Counted from the stretch's first letter, positions 1 to 8,682 are shown. The stretch is 64,000 nt of DNA from Arthrobacter sp. NicSoilC5 (GCF_019977395.1 NZ_AP024660.1:434001-498000), one strand, 5' to 3'. A program made the numbers and translations. The notes: generated from the letters alone by a model not told the origin.

Positions 1-247
1 GCGACAGCACCTCGGACGAAGAAGACAGTGCCGAGACCGAGAAGATCAGCAACGGAGGGTCCGCACTCACCGACACGACCGACGATACCGTCAGCGCCAC
101 AGGCCCTTCGCCGGCATCGGCCGTGACGACGGCGACACCTCCCGGGTGCCCACGGAACAGTGCTTTGAATTCATCGGCCGAGAGGGAAGACGGGAAGCTT
201 TGCTGCGGAGCCTCGAGCCAAGTGTCTGCGGGGTAGGCGTGAAACAC
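1..247 (-). CDS. Flavin reductase family protein, partial (N-terminal part; runs off left edge)
   Basis: Reading the minus strand from a GTG at 247 gives an open frame to the window edge. Residues around 30-75 contain FKALFRGHPGGVAVVTAD followed by a VALTVSSVVSVSADPPLL stretch, the N-terminal hallmark of the split-barrel flavin reductase (DIM6/NTAB) family, which reduces FMN or FAD with NAD(P)H. It starts two bases after the stop codon of the methionine synthase gene on the same strand, with AAGGTG upstream of the GTG, so it is almost certainly the third gene of the mesX-mesD operon. Inference: it may supply reduced flavin to the oxygen-dependent MesD/MesX reaction. The C-terminal half lies outside the window. 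Confidence 0.8.
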   Translation of the reverse strand, partial: MFHAYPADTWLEAPQQSFPSSLSADEFKALFRGHPGGVAVVTADAGEGPVALTVSSVVSVSADPPLLIFSVSALSSSSEVLS

Positions 248-249
248 CG

Positions 250-1296
250 TTATGACACCTTGGGGGTGGAGCGGGCCAGTTCTTCGCGAACGATGGTCGT
301 CCCTGCGCTGAGAGCACTCAGCTTGGCCAGTGCGACATCCCGGGGGAACGGTGCCATGCCGCAGTTCGAGCTGGGCAGGAGCTTGTCCGCATCGACGAAC
401 TGCAGGGCCTTGCGGAGGGTGTCGGCGACCTCCTCCGGGGTCTCGATGGTCTCGCTTGCGACGTCGATTGCCCCGAGCATGACTTTCTTGCCCCGGAGGA
501 GCTCGATGAGGTCCATGGGCACGTGGGAGTTCTGCGATTCCAGCGAGATGATGTCGATGCTGGAGCTCTGGAGCAGCGGGAACGTTTCCTCGTACTGCCG
601 CCACTGTGAGCCGAGCGTCGCCTTCCATTCATTATTCGCCTTGATCCCGTATCCGTAGCAGATGTGCACGGCGGTCTCCGCACGCAGGCCTTCTGCCGCT
701 CTCTCAAGCGCAGCCACGCCCCAGTCCTTGACCTCATCGAGGAAGACATTGAACGCGGGCTCGTCGAACTGGATGATGTCCACGCCGGCCGCCTCGAGTT
801 CCTTTGCCTCCTGGTTCAGGATCGCGGCGAACTCCCAAGCGAGCTTCTCGCGGCTCTTGTAGTGGTCATCGTAAAGCGTATCCACCATCGTCATCGGACC
901 GGGAAGAGTCCATTTGATCGGCTTGTCGGTAGTTGAGCGGAGGAATTTGGCGTCTTCGACGAATACCGGCCGTTCGCGGCGCACCGGCCCGACGACGGTT
1001 GGCACGCTCGCGTCGTAACGGTCACGGATGCGCACGGTCTTGCGCTGTTCAAAGTCCACCCCGACGAGATGCTCGATGAAGGTGGTGACGAAGTGCTGGC
1101 GGGTTTGCTCGCCGTCGCTGACGATGTCGATGCCTCGCCGACTCTGCTCCTGGATGGCAATGCGCAGCGCATCCTGCTTTCCCTCGAGCAACGACTCTCC
1201 CTCAAGTTTCCAAGGGGACCAAAGAGTCTCCGGCTGTGCGAGCCAGGATGGTTTGGGCAGGCTTCCGACAACGGTGGTGGGCAAAAGTGTGTTCAT
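250..1296 (-). CDS. mesD: Core methionine synthase, MesD type (folate-independent MetE-like)
   Basis: A 348-residue protein homologous only to the C-terminal catalytic barrel of MetE; the N-terminal folate-binding half is absent. Zinc-site elements are visible: an HICYGYG motif near residue 220 and a late SSNCGMAP motif with the cysteine ligand, plus the N-terminal TTVVGSLPKP. It should transfer a methyl group to homocysteine to make methionine. Its immediate neighbour is a DUF1852 protein (MesX), and established work on folate-independent methionine synthases describes an aerobic family, MesD, that needs MesX and oxygen. The ATG at 1296 follows GGAGAA; longer upstream reading is only overlap with mesX. 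It lies 20 bases downstream of mesX, in one operon. The methyl donor is not evident from sequence. Confidence 0.85.
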   Translation of the reverse strand: MNTLLPTTVVGSLPKPSWLAQPETLWSPWKLEGESLLEGKQDALRIAIQEQSRRGIDIVSDGEQTRQHFVTTFIEHLVGVDFEQRKTVRIRDRYDASVPTVVGPVRRERPVFVEDAKFLRSTTDKPIKWTLPGPMTMVDTLYDDHYKSREKLAWEFAAILNQEAKELEAAGVDIIQFDEPAFNVFLDEVKDWGVAALERAAEGLRAETAVHICYGYGIKANNEWKATLGSQWRQYEETFPLLQSSSIDIISLESQNSHVPMDLIELLRGKKVMLGAIDVASETIETPEEVADTLRKALQFVDADKLLPSSNCGMAPFPRDVALAKLSALSAGTTIVREELARSTPKVS

Positions 1297-1316
1297 GATT
1301 GACGATTCTCCGTGGG

Positions 1317-2309
1317 TCAGTTGACGAGTGCGGGGTATTTGGCGGTCCACCGGTCCAATAGATCCTTGTGGGGCGTAATGAAGTGTTCCTCGGTGTACTT
1401 CGCCTGGGTGATCGCGAGCTGACTGCGCTCGACGCGGTCGTAGGCGATCTGGGTCCGCGAGAAATCCTGCTCGCCCAGGCTCGGCTGGTAGACGGCGGCG
1501 GCGGCGGAGTTCGCGTTGTAGACCTCCGGGCGGTAGATCTTCTGGAACGTCTCCATGGTGCTGATCGTGCCGATGAGCTGCAGGTTGGAGTAGTCGTTGA
1601 GCAGGTCGCCGCGGAAATAGAAGGCGAGGGGAGCCACGCTGCCGCGTGGCATGAAGTAGCGAACCTGCAGCCCCATCTTTGCGAAGTACGCGTCCGTCAG
1701 CGAGAACTCGTCCTGTGAGTACTCGACGCCCAGGACCGGGTGATGGTTTTCCGTCCGCCGGTACGTCTTGCTCGTGGAGACGCTGATGCACACCACTGGC
1801 GGCTGCGGGAAGCGTTCCTGGCAGGCGGGCGAATCGAGGAATTGCTGGAACAGCTTGCCGTGAAGGTCTCCGAAGTCCTCGGGTACGGTGGGCTTGCCCG
1901 AGTCAGCTGCTGCCGCCGGCAGTACCACGCTGAAGTCGAAGTCGCGGACGTAGGAGGAGAAGTTGTTTCCCACGATCCCCTGGTGGCGGACCCCGTTCAG
2001 TTGGTCGACGATCTGGATGTCGAGGACCTCGAACAGGGGGAACTGCCGATCCGTACCTTCGGCAGTGAAATCTATCTGCACGGAAACGATCTCAAGCTCC
2101 AGCGTGTAGCGGTCCCGGTCCGGGTTGTCCCAGCTTGCGAGATCGTTGAAGCGGCGCCGAATCATGGTCAAGGCGTTGCGGAGGTTCTCCTGGCGGTGCT
2201 CGCCCCGTGCGAGGTTGGCGAAATTCGTGGTGATCCGCGAGCCTTCCGAGGGGGAGTAGTCCTCGTCGAAGGGCGTGGTGGTGATGCTGAAGGTGAAGTC
2301 GTCTGCCAT
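1317..2309 (-). CDS. mesX: DUF1852 protein, MesX (partner of core methionine synthase)
   Basis: A 330-residue protein starting MADDFTFSITTTPFDEDY and ending WTAKYPALVN, recognised as the DUF1852 family by overall sequence and by its position directly before a core MetE gene. No signal peptide or membrane segment is seen, so it is cytosolic. MesX is reported to be required, together with oxygen, for MesD activity; its chemistry is unknown. The ATG at 2309 was chosen because the family begins at this MADDF segment; an in-frame extension to 2390 would run into the palindrome in front of the divergent LysR gene. First gene of the mesX-mesD-flavin reductase operon. Confidence 0.85.
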   Translation of the reverse strand: MADDFTFSITTTPFDEDYSPSEGSRITTNFANLARGEHRQENLRNALTMIRRRFNDLASWDNPDRDRYTLELEIVSVQIDFTAEGTDRQFPLFEVLDIQIVDQLNGVRHQGIVGNNFSSYVRDFDFSVVLPAAAADSGKPTVPEDFGDLHGKLFQQFLDSPACQERFPQPPVVCISVSTSKTYRRTENHHPVLGVEYSQDEFSLTDAYFAKMGLQVRYFMPRGSVAPLAFYFRGDLLNDYSNLQLIGTISTMETFQKIYRPEVYNANSAAAAVYQPSLGEQDFSRTQIAYDRVERSQLAITQAKYTEEHFITPHKDLLDRWTAKYPALVN

Positions 2310-2389
2310 GTGATGCCAATCCGTTGATGGGCCGGAGACGGCCTTTCCGAAGGGGATGTATCCATGGTGCAGCTTTTCGCAGGGTATCA

Positions 2390-2406
2390 AGTAACCAGTG
2401 GTTACT
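2390..2406. promoter_or_regulatory. Palindromic operator candidate between mesX and lysR
   Basis: AGTAACCA-G-TGGTTACT is a perfect 8-1-8 inverted repeat in the 120-base divergent spacer, 24 bases before the LysR start codon. Position and symmetry fit a LysR-type binding site controlling both directions. Not tested; the call rests on symmetry alone. Confidence 0.6.
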
Positions 2407-2429
2407 ATGCTCCCATATAGAATTTCCCT

Positions 2430-3371
2430 ATGGCCCAGATTTCGAGTGGATTGACCCTGCAGCAGCTCCGCTACTTCATAGAAGTTGCAGCGGAGGGTTC
2501 GATCTCGGCGGCTGCAGATCTCCTCTACGTAGCGCAGCCCACCATGTCCGCCTCGATGAAGGATTTGGAGGCCCGGGTAGGCCGGGCGCTCCTGGTCCGC
2601 TCCGCCCGCGGAGTCACCCTCACCGAGGACGGAGCGGAGTTCCTCGGCTACGCGAGGCAGGTGGTGGAGCAGTTCGCCCTCCTCGAGCAGCGCTACCTTG
2701 GCAGGCCACCGCGGCGACGCCTGCTCGGGGTGTCAACGCAGCACTACTCGTTCGCGGTGGACGCCTTCGTCCGGATGGTCAAGGCCACTGATGTGGCCGA
2801 ATACGAGTTCTCACTGCGTGAGTCCCGAACCTGGGACATTATCGAGGATGTCCGGACGCTCCGCAGCGAAGTTGGCATCCTCTACCGGAACGATTTCAAC
2901 CGGAAGGTCATCGACAAGCTGCTCCGGGAATCCGGGCTCGCGTTTACGCCGCTTTTCCTCGCCGATCCGCACATTTTTGTTTCACGAAAAAACCCGCTCG
3001 CGTCAAAAGAGCGTGCCACTCTCGATGATCTCGCGGGCTTGCCGCGGCTAACCTTCGATCAAGGTGCGAACAACTCCTTCTACTTCGCCGAGGAAATTCT
3101 TTCCACCTTGTCCAGTAAGCAGGAGATCCGGGTCTCTGACCGTGCGACAATCTTCAACCTCATGATCGGGCTCCACGGTTACACGATCTCGACGGGCATC
3201 ATCAGCGGGCAGCTCGACCCGGAGATCGTCGCCATCCCACTCGACGTTGACGAACGCATCGAGATCGGCTGGATCGGTCACGCCGCGATTCCGCTTACCG
3301 ACCAAGCGCAGCGCTACCTCAGGGAACTGCGCGCCGTCGTCGCTGAGTTCGGCCTAGCGCTACTCGACTGA
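2430..3371 (+). CDS. LysR-family transcriptional regulator of the mes operon
   Basis: A 313-residue protein with an N-terminal winged helix-turn-helix at about residues 8-66 (LQQLRYFIEVAAEGSISAAADLLYV, then QPTMSASMKDLEARVG) and a periplasmic-binding-protein-like effector domain from about residue 90. It is divergent from mesX, the usual arrangement for a LysR regulator and its target, and the 8-1-8 palindrome lies between them. LysR proteins of sulfur and methionine metabolism commonly sense homocysteine or related metabolites; that is a family-level guess here. The ATG at 2430 gives the standard start point of the domain. Confidence 0.9.
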   Translation: MAQISSGLTLQQLRYFIEVAAEGSISAAADLLYVAQPTMSASMKDLEARVGRALLVRSARGVTLTEDGAEFLGYARQVVEQFALLEQRYLGRPPRRRLLGVSTQHYSFAVDAFVRMVKATDVAEYEFSLRESRTWDIIEDVRTLRSEVGILYRNDFNRKVIDKLLRESGLAFTPLFLADPHIFVSRKNPLASKERATLDDLAGLPRLTFDQGANNSFYFAEEILSTLSSKQEIRVSDRATIFNLMIGLHGYTISTGIISGQLDPEIVAIPLDVDERIEIGWIGHAAIPLTDQAQRYLRELRAVVAEFGLALLD

Positions 3372-3654
3372 CTGCAATTGAGCGGGCGGGTCTGATCTGC
3401 TCAGGCGCCATGAGGACGCGTGACGGCATGCCGGGACCTCGAGCATGCCCTTCAAGTAGTCGATCGGTACGGCTTCCATGTCGATGAGGTCCGTTTGTTG
3501 GCCGAGCGTTGGCCAGGCCGGCGACGACTGTCAAGGAGGATGCCGAGGCTTACCCGGAACTGGTGTCGTCGGAGTCGCCGCGGGAACTATTGACTTGCTG
3601 GACTCTGCCGCCCAAGTTCACGGCATCTGCTGCCCCGGCAATACTTTGCCATCT
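3372..3654. other. Gene-free spacer before the repeat block
   Basis: No convincing reading frame. Frames on both strands are short, lack ribosome sites and match no family. It leads into three successive copies of the dispersed palindrome element (3655-4460); between 4461 and 4765 nothing further is recognisable. Confidence 0.5.
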
Positions 3655-3815
3655 CCGAAAACGGGTGTGGACAATGTCCGCACTTTTGGTCTCGTACTGC
3701 CGCGTAGAGCCTTCGGGCCGGTCCGGATTCCGCATGTTTTCGCGGGTTCGCAGTGTTTGCAGGGCCACGAATGTAGTTCGAGTCCCACCTCGGGCACAGT
3801 GTTTCCGCAGGTCAG
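3655..3815 (+). repeat. Dispersed palindromic repeat, copy A
   Basis: Contains GTGTGGACA-A-TGTCCGCAC at 3665-3683 (one mismatch in the 9-1-9 palindrome). About 45 bases on it has a GGATTCCGCAT...CGCGGGTTCGCAGTG block, then a tail TTCGAGTCCCACCTCGGGCA at 3778-3797 and CAGTGTTTCCGCAGG. The same order of blocks recurs in copies B, E and F, all in the same orientation, and the centre base of the palindrome varies between copies. The tail resembles a tRNA T-loop (TTCGAGTC) but its stem does not pair properly. Confidence 0.8.
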
Positions 3816-3889
3816 CCGCGTATTGGCGCGCGTAGCGCTGACAAATCTTGACCGCGGCTGCGATAGCAGCGTTCAGGATGACAAAGGAC

Positions 3890-4315
3890 GACAACGGTCC
3901 CAGGTGGCCTAAGACCGTTTGTTGGGGTGTGGACAGTGTCCACACTTTGGCCTTTGGACTGGGGAGGAGATCGCTCGGACCCGCCCGGATTCCGCGTATT
4001 TCCGCCACTTCCCCGTGTTTGCTGGGGGTGGAATGAAAGTTCGAGTCCCACCTCGGACACGACAGATTCCCTCGTCAGAGGCGATTATGCTTTGACTTGT
4101 TAACAAAGCTTGTGGTCGCGTCGCTCTGACGGCTGGTTTGCGGTCCCTGGCCTGGCTGCCGCGATGGCCTCTTCAGGTGTGTGGGGTGGCGGGTTCAAGA
4201 CCCTGGCTAGTTGGCCTTCCGCCTGCTGAAGTGGTTTATATGGTTCCTCGTTCCGGTGCTGTCGGGTGGGCCGGGATGGCCTACACCTATTCATGGGCCG
4301 GGGGAGCGGGGACGA
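3890..4315 (+). repeat. Dispersed palindromic repeat, copy B (long form)
   Basis: A roughly 420-base copy. It opens with an inverted repeat AACGGTC...GACCGTT, then the perfect 9-1-9 palindrome GTGTGGACA-G-TGTCCACAC at 3927-3945, the CTTTGGACTGGGGAGGAGAT block, the tRNA-T-arm-like tail TTCGAGTCCCACCTCGGACA, and a long 3' section through GGTGCTGTCGGGTGGGCC. It matches copy E (49660-50075) over nearly its whole length and in the same orientation, so the pair forms long direct repeats about 45.8 kb apart. Confidence 0.85.
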
Positions 4316-4394
4316 CATGACTTCGGCGCTCTGGCTTAAGAGCGCCCCTGGAGTCGGTCTCACGGCGTGCCCGCGCAGTCGCGCCTCAACGTTT

Positions 4395-4460
4395 GTCCTG
4401 CCAAAGAGGGTGTGGACAATGTCCACACTTACGTCTGCTTTATCGGGGGGCCGTGAGGAC
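4395..4460 (+). repeat. Dispersed palindromic repeat, copy C (short, degenerate)
   Basis: The perfect palindrome GTGTGGACA-A-TGTCCACAC lies at 4410-4428, preceded by CCAAAGAGG as in copy D. A decayed tail (ACTCGAGTCCTATGCC) follows, but the GGATTCCGC block is missing. The palindrome is intact although its surroundings have degraded. Confidence 0.7.
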
Positions 4461-4765
4461 TCGAGTCCTATGCCTGGTTGGGCCATAAACCTTTCGATCA
4501 AGGTCCCTGAAAAGTTGGTTCTTGGAGCACAATGTGACTGTGATTTGGGGTGGTTTGGTCCGATGAACGGCGGTGCTTCAGCCCCCTATGTGGCGACTTC
4601 CGATGCCCCTCCGCGGGTGTAAGAGGCAGTCAGGTCAGCTCTCGCCTGCAGGCCGGTTGTCTCGAAAGGCTAGGGTTTCGAAACACTGAGGCTATTAGTC
4701 ACCCAGGTGGGGTCAGAGAAGGAGTCGGCGCCCGCTGGCTGGCTTTCATCTATCGCATTAGCTTG

Positions 4766-5554
4766 TCACTTGCCGGACCTGAATACTATCGAGTCGAAGA
4801 CGGCGCGTGCCTCGCTCGTCAGCTCCGGATTGATCGATGTGTGGAATTGGACCACCCAGATCACACCGCGCTGGCCGTTCAAGTCGACCACGCGGTAGGT
4901 TTCGCGCTCAGCGGCGCTCGAGTACCAGCGTGTGCATTCGTTTGAAAGGTCTGAGTGGATGCAGAACTTGCCGCGGTCGCAGGCTTTGATGTCCATGTCG
5001 CCTTCGACGGAGTGGTCGAACTCGAAGCCGGAGTAATCGCCCAACATGACTTCGACGGGAGCAGTGCTCACCGTTGGCGTCTGCGCCGTCATCGCGTCGA
5101 CGAAGACTTCAGGCGACGGACCGACCTCGACGAGGGCGTCCTCCCACGCGCATGCGTCCGTCGGCACATATTTGGCGGGCCACCAACCCACGAAGACCCC
5201 CCATTCATCAGGGTCATCCGGGTCGTCCTTGGCCAGACCTTCGCCGTCTGTGCTCGACCAGCCATCTGGGACGGTGATCTCGAAAGGCACCGCGAAGCCG
5301 GTGGCTGGGACGAGGTATGTGCCGGCAGCGATGTTGCCATTCTCCGGCAGCAGTGGGACGGTGCCGGTGTCGCCGCCGTACGGAAGCGGTGGGACGGTGT
5401 GGGCTTCCGTAGTGGGAAGACTGGCGGACGGCAGCGGGACGTCATTGGACTCATACTCGCATCCGCCGAGACACCCAATTAGTGCGATAGCCAGCAGGGA
5501 CAGGATATGGCGCGACCGCTGAGCGCCCTTTCCGGGGGGTGCCATGGAGCTCAT
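4766..5554 (-). CDS. Putative secreted lipoprotein, unknown function
   Basis: A 262-residue protein with a lipoprotein signal: basic N-terminus, hydrophobic ILSLLAIALIGCL, then lipobox LGGC with the cysteine near residue 32. The mature part starts with a low-complexity Ser/Pro/Thr linker and then a globular region rich in Trp, Asp and Gly with several cysteines (DACAW, KACDRGKFCIH, NECTRW) that could form disulfides. It should be anchored outside the membrane. No family is recognised. The ATG at 5554 is preferred because GGTGG lies upstream; ATG 5545 would also keep the signal. It stands alone, after the repeat block. Confidence 0.7.
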   Translation of the reverse strand: MSSMAPPGKGAQRSRHILSLLAIALIGCLGGCEYESNDVPLPSASLPTTEAHTVPPLPYGGDTGTVPLLPENGNIAAGTYLVPATGFAVPFEITVPDGWSSTDGEGLAKDDPDDPDEWGVFVGWWPAKYVPTDACAWEDALVEVGPSPEVFVDAMTAQTPTVSTAPVEVMLGDYSGFEFDHSVEGDMDIKACDRGKFCIHSDLSNECTRWYSSAAERETYRVVDLNGQRGVIWVVQFHTSINPELTSEARAVFDSIVFRSGK

Positions 5555-5870
5555 CGATCCACCAGGCCGCTACCGGGTACTGTGAGGCCCCGCAGCCGGG
5601 TGGCCCCGCGGGCGGCCCGAGATGGGGTGCCGTACCCTAAAGTCTCCTCCGGCACAGAACCCGTGACAATGACGAGTTGTACGAAGATCGGTTCCGATTC
5701 AAGTAATCCCCCGAAATGTGACTCGAGACGGGAAGGTTTCGAGTCACCGGGTGACATTCGGCTTTCGACAGTAGCGCAGTAACTCGCCCGGGGGCTGCGT
5801 CTGGCTCATCAGCCTAGGACCCCACACGCATGCTTTGAGGTTTACTTTGTGGGGATTGCAGTTGTGCTCG
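5555..5870. other. Intergenic spacer without a recognisable gene
   Basis: The spacer between the lipoprotein start (5554) and the hairpin at 5871 holds no supported gene. It must contain the lipoprotein promoter, but no clear -35/-10 pair could be chosen. Confidence 0.4.
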
Positions 5871-5902
5871 CGACTAAGGCTCTGGGGTCCGAGCCTTAGT
5901 CG
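5871..5902. terminator. Strong hairpin overlapping the stop codon of the 5896-6633 gene
   Basis: CGACTAAGGCTC - 8-base loop - GAGCCTTAGTCG pairs perfectly over 12 bp. It includes the TAA of the minus-strand membrane protein gene. In the minus direction no U-tract follows; in the plus direction TTTT follows four bases later. Probably a transcription end or mRNA 3' stabiliser. Confidence 0.6.
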
Positions 5903-6633
5903 GCTTTTGACGCCGGGTAGAGGAAGACGTCCACCGAGTGTCCGCGGTAGTGGAACCGGGCGATGCTCCCGTCTGGGAGACCTGGGATACCTTCAATAAG
6001 GTCGTGGTTCTGCAACGGCCACGTACCAACGTCAGCAAAAAGATCCACCCCAGGCGGTACGCAAGTTGGGTTAGGCGCCCCGTAACCTGGTCCGAAAATC
6101 CTTAAGCACTGGTAGCCCCGCCTATCCATGTGGAACACCGGCTGGCGTCCCCGATACGGCTGGTAGCCGCGAATAGTGGACTCATCGGCGTTCGATGAAT
6201 AGAAGCTCAGCGTCTTGAACACCGCGTTCTCTGCCTCGTCTGCGATTGGTTGCAGTATGGCATCGGGACGCGGCTGTCCGACGAGGAACCCCATGGTGTA
6301 AGAGAAAGCCAAAAAGACCACCATCGCGCCGGCCACTAACCAGCTGCGGCGGGCACGTGTAGCAATAACGCGACGCCAAAGCGACCGCGGCGCGCCCCCG
6401 CGCGAGGCAGTCCGGGCGGGATCGGGGCTGGGCGCGCCATCCGCGGCTGCAGCAGGTTCGCCAAGGCCATTGTCCGCGGCGTCGAGCGGGACCGCTTTGC
6501 GTGCCGCTTCCAGTTCCTCCAGCCTTGCCAGAGCAGCGGGGTCAGCCTGGATATCGGGATTCGGACCATATGCCCTCCTGCGGAGCGCATCCAGTTCTCG
6601 CTTATCGTCTGAGGGCTGCGAGGATGTGTCCAT
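5896..6633 (-). CDS. Membrane protein, tandem paralog 1 (RRRAYGP N-terminal motif)
   Basis: A 245-residue protein. The N-terminal cytosolic part has LDALRRRAYGPNPDIQADPAALARLEELE (about residues 14-44), a motif seen in many actinobacterial membrane proteins. A Pro/Ala linker follows, then one transmembrane segment at about 98-116 (SWLVAGAMVVFLAFSYTMGF) and an extracytoplasmic C-terminal domain of about 125 residues with two cysteines. Its ATG overlaps the stop codon of the upstream paralog (ATGA at 6633), so the two are translationally coupled. The paralogs share both the N-terminal motif and the end pattern (DGSIARFHYRGHSVDVFLYP versus DGIIRFIRRGDTVDAYVYLLP). Function unknown. Confidence 0.75.
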   Translation of the reverse strand: MDTSSQPSDDKRELDALRRRAYGPNPDIQADPAALARLEELEAARKAVPLDAADNGLGEPAAAADGAPSPDPARTASRGGAPRSLWRRVIATRARRSWLVAGAMVVFLAFSYTMGFLVGQPRPDAILQPIADEAENAVFKTLSFYSSNADESTIRGYQPYRGRQPVFHMDRRGYQCLRIFGPGYGAPNPTCVPPGVDLFADVGTWPLQNHDLIEGIPGLPDGSIARFHYRGHSVDVFLYPASKAD

Positions 6634-7461
6634 CAGTCGGCCTCTGGCAAGAGGTAGACGTAGGCGTCCACCGTGTCGCCACGACGTATGAACCTAATGA
6701 TGCCGTCGCCGGTGGGTATGTCGAGTCCCTCGCCTGACGAAGAGACGTCCACAACGAGGTCTGCCGGAAACGGAGCGCAGCGCGCTCTTGAGAGGTAGTC
6801 GAATGCCCGGTGCACTGCCACGAGACACGGAGAGCCAAAAGCATTCACGCCCGACCAGACATTGAAACCATGGTACGACCCGTATGCGCGGAGCGTTGAG
6901 GGGTCGATTTCGTACCCACCAGCTCGCTCCGCGGAAGTCACCAGGGTGCGGACCTGGTCGTCAGCCTCGACCGCCGTTAAACGCAAGGTAGCGTCGGGTC
7001 GTGGCGTAAAAATCAGTAGGGCTGCCACGACGATGGCGGCAGCGACTACCAACATGCCAGCCCCCCCCCGCGAGGCGACCCCACCACGTCCTCATCGCGC
7101 GTCGCAGGAGCGACCGCAACGAACTGTCCTTTACTGGCTGCGACAGCGGCGCGATCGCCCGTCCGGGCTCCGGCGACCCCTGTGCTTCAGCTAAGGCGAC
7201 GGCGGGAACCGCCACTTTCCCGGTTTCCGTACCGGCCGAGCTTTCGCTCGCGGCCGCGTCCGCCCGGCGTTCGACGTTGGCGAGGTGCGCAGCCTCAAGT
7301 TCGCGCAACCTCGCGAGAGCCCGAGGATCACCATCGATGTCGTGATCCGGACCGTATGCCCTCACGCGTAGTTCATCTAGCTCGCGGCCGGCGTCAGAAG
7401 GGTGGGTGAAACCTTCCACAGCTGAAAGTACACCCGCCGCTAGATGCGAGTCCATACGCAA
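6633..7461 (-). pseudogene. Membrane protein, tandem paralog 2, frameshifted at a G9 tract
   Basis: Two minus-strand frames together make one paralog of the 5896-6633 protein. The N-terminal part (to about 7060) has LDELRVRAYGPDHDIDGDPRALARLRELE, and the C-terminal part starts at MLVVAAAIVVAALLIF, the expected transmembrane segment. The break falls exactly at nine consecutive G residues on the coding strand (C9 at 7061-7069). Removing one G joins RLAGG directly to AGMLVVAAA and restores a full-length protein of about 275 residues. It may be a sequencing error, a real null allele or a slippage-controlled on/off switch. The start lies near 7455-7461. Confidence 0.75.
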
Positions 7462-7789
7462 TCACGGATGGGCCACTCCCAGACGCGTCAAGTAATGGAG
7501 AAGCTGGTGGTTCCCAAGAGCTTCGTCTCGAAACCCTTGGGAGACGAGACGTCTCGACGAGCGAATAGTCGTCTGACCTGAACAGTTGCAGATCTTCTGC
7601 GGAATGTGAATGCGGGAGGGCAACGGTGATTCTCGTAACTATGTCTCATAACCTCGTGGCAAAATCGATTACCCAGCCTTAGTTATGAGGCAGGTGAGCG
7701 GGGATCGGCTGGAGCCGATTGGAGCGAGGCGTGGAAGCAAAAACAATTCTTAGTTCGGCTGCCTCGCGTCTTGTAAACAACAGCGTTTC

Positions 7790-8378
7790 AGTGTCCGGGG
7801 GTGTCGGCTGGGTAGGCGGAAGGTCAGAAGTCCCTGCGGCTCGGAAACACGTTTCACCAGAAAACTGTCGCGTCCGCACCGTGCCGGCATTTCGAGTAAA
7901 AATGGCCTCGGGGAGCACTGACGACAACCGGTGCCAGTACGTCCACCAGCGCCTCAAGCTGCAAGTGGAGGAGTACTCGAAAGACCCGACGCTTGATGCT
8001 TCCCAGGTAGGGTCCCTGACAGCTCCAAGCCACGCTCCATCGTCGGGAGAGGACGGGGCGGAAGTCAACATCGACAGGCAGCGCATCGTCGGCCTCGGGC
8101 ATCCCGGCTGTGTGGCTGAGCAGTTGCCGCACGGTGATCGGACCTGGAAGCTTGAGGACAGTTGTGAATTCTGGAAAGACATCGGTGACGGGGTCGTCGA
8201 GTCCGATGAGGTGGCCGTCGGCAAACCTGAGCACGGCCACGGCTGTCATGGTTTTGGTAACGCTGGCGGCCTGCACCCGGTCATAGGTTGCGCCTGCGTC
8301 TTGGTCTCCAGGTCGCGCACGCCGTAGGCCCTGGGCCTTCCCCCTCGGGCCACCTGACTTGCACAACGGCGGATACAT
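7790..8378 (-). pseudogene. Serine hydrolase (beta-lactamase/esterase family) remnant
   Basis: On the minus strand, the frame around 8060-8290 gives AASVTKTMTAVAVLRFADG, with the catalytic Ser-x-x-Lys, then LDDPVTDVFPEF and ITVRQLLSHTAGMPE, the standard order in class C beta-lactamase-like hydrolases. After about 8060 the match continues in another frame as FEYSSTCSLRRWW, the degraded Tyr-x-Asn/Thr region. No signal peptide, start codon or C-terminal half remains. The gene is therefore truncated and frameshifted. The exact ends are approximate. Confidence 0.75.
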
Positions 8379-8682
8379 CGCCCTCCGCCGACGGTTCGGA
8401 TCTCGTCGACCGAATCCCTTCGGTTCGTCAGGCTACGGAGAATGATTTCCGGTGATGCCCCAAGTAGGAAAAAGCGCTACCTTGTCCCGTGGCGGAAGGG
8501 CGATATGAACAGTGGTCTGCCAGACCACCCCATCACAGATAAGAAACGCACAGTTGCCTGAGTATGGCCAAGCGGCCAGGCCGGCCGCGGCGGTCCAAGC
8601 GGAACCAGCCGGAGGGCCCTTGTCCTAGTCGGCGACATTTCGGCAGGTTCGGCGGTCGAAGATCAGCCTGCAGGGACCCTCC
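8379..8682. other. Gene-free spacer with an orphan palindrome
   Basis: About 300 bases between the serine hydrolase remnant and the amidohydrolase stop. Apart from the palindrome at 8512-8528 nothing is supported; an open frame on the plus strand here has no ribosome site and runs antisense into the amidohydrolase. Confidence 0.4.
8512..8528. promoter_or_regulatory. Orphan GntR/FadR-like operator
   Basis: GTGGTCTG-C-CAGACCAC is a perfect 8-1-8 palindrome with the TGGTC...GACCA core typical of FadR-subfamily (FCD) GntR operators. No FCD regulator lies nearby (the next regulator has a UTRA domain), so the site may be left over from a lost catabolic gene or be read by a distant regulator. Confidence 0.45.

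Noticed and set aside
3778..3797. A tRNA gene in the repeats
   Set aside because: Only a T-loop-like sequence is present; T-stem pairs are imperfect and no acceptor, D or anticodon arms can be folded around it.
3550..4106. Hypothetical proteins on the minus strand of repeat copies A and B
   Set aside because: The similar peptides come from the repeat DNA itself; the palindrome is kept while reading frames are broken in other copies.
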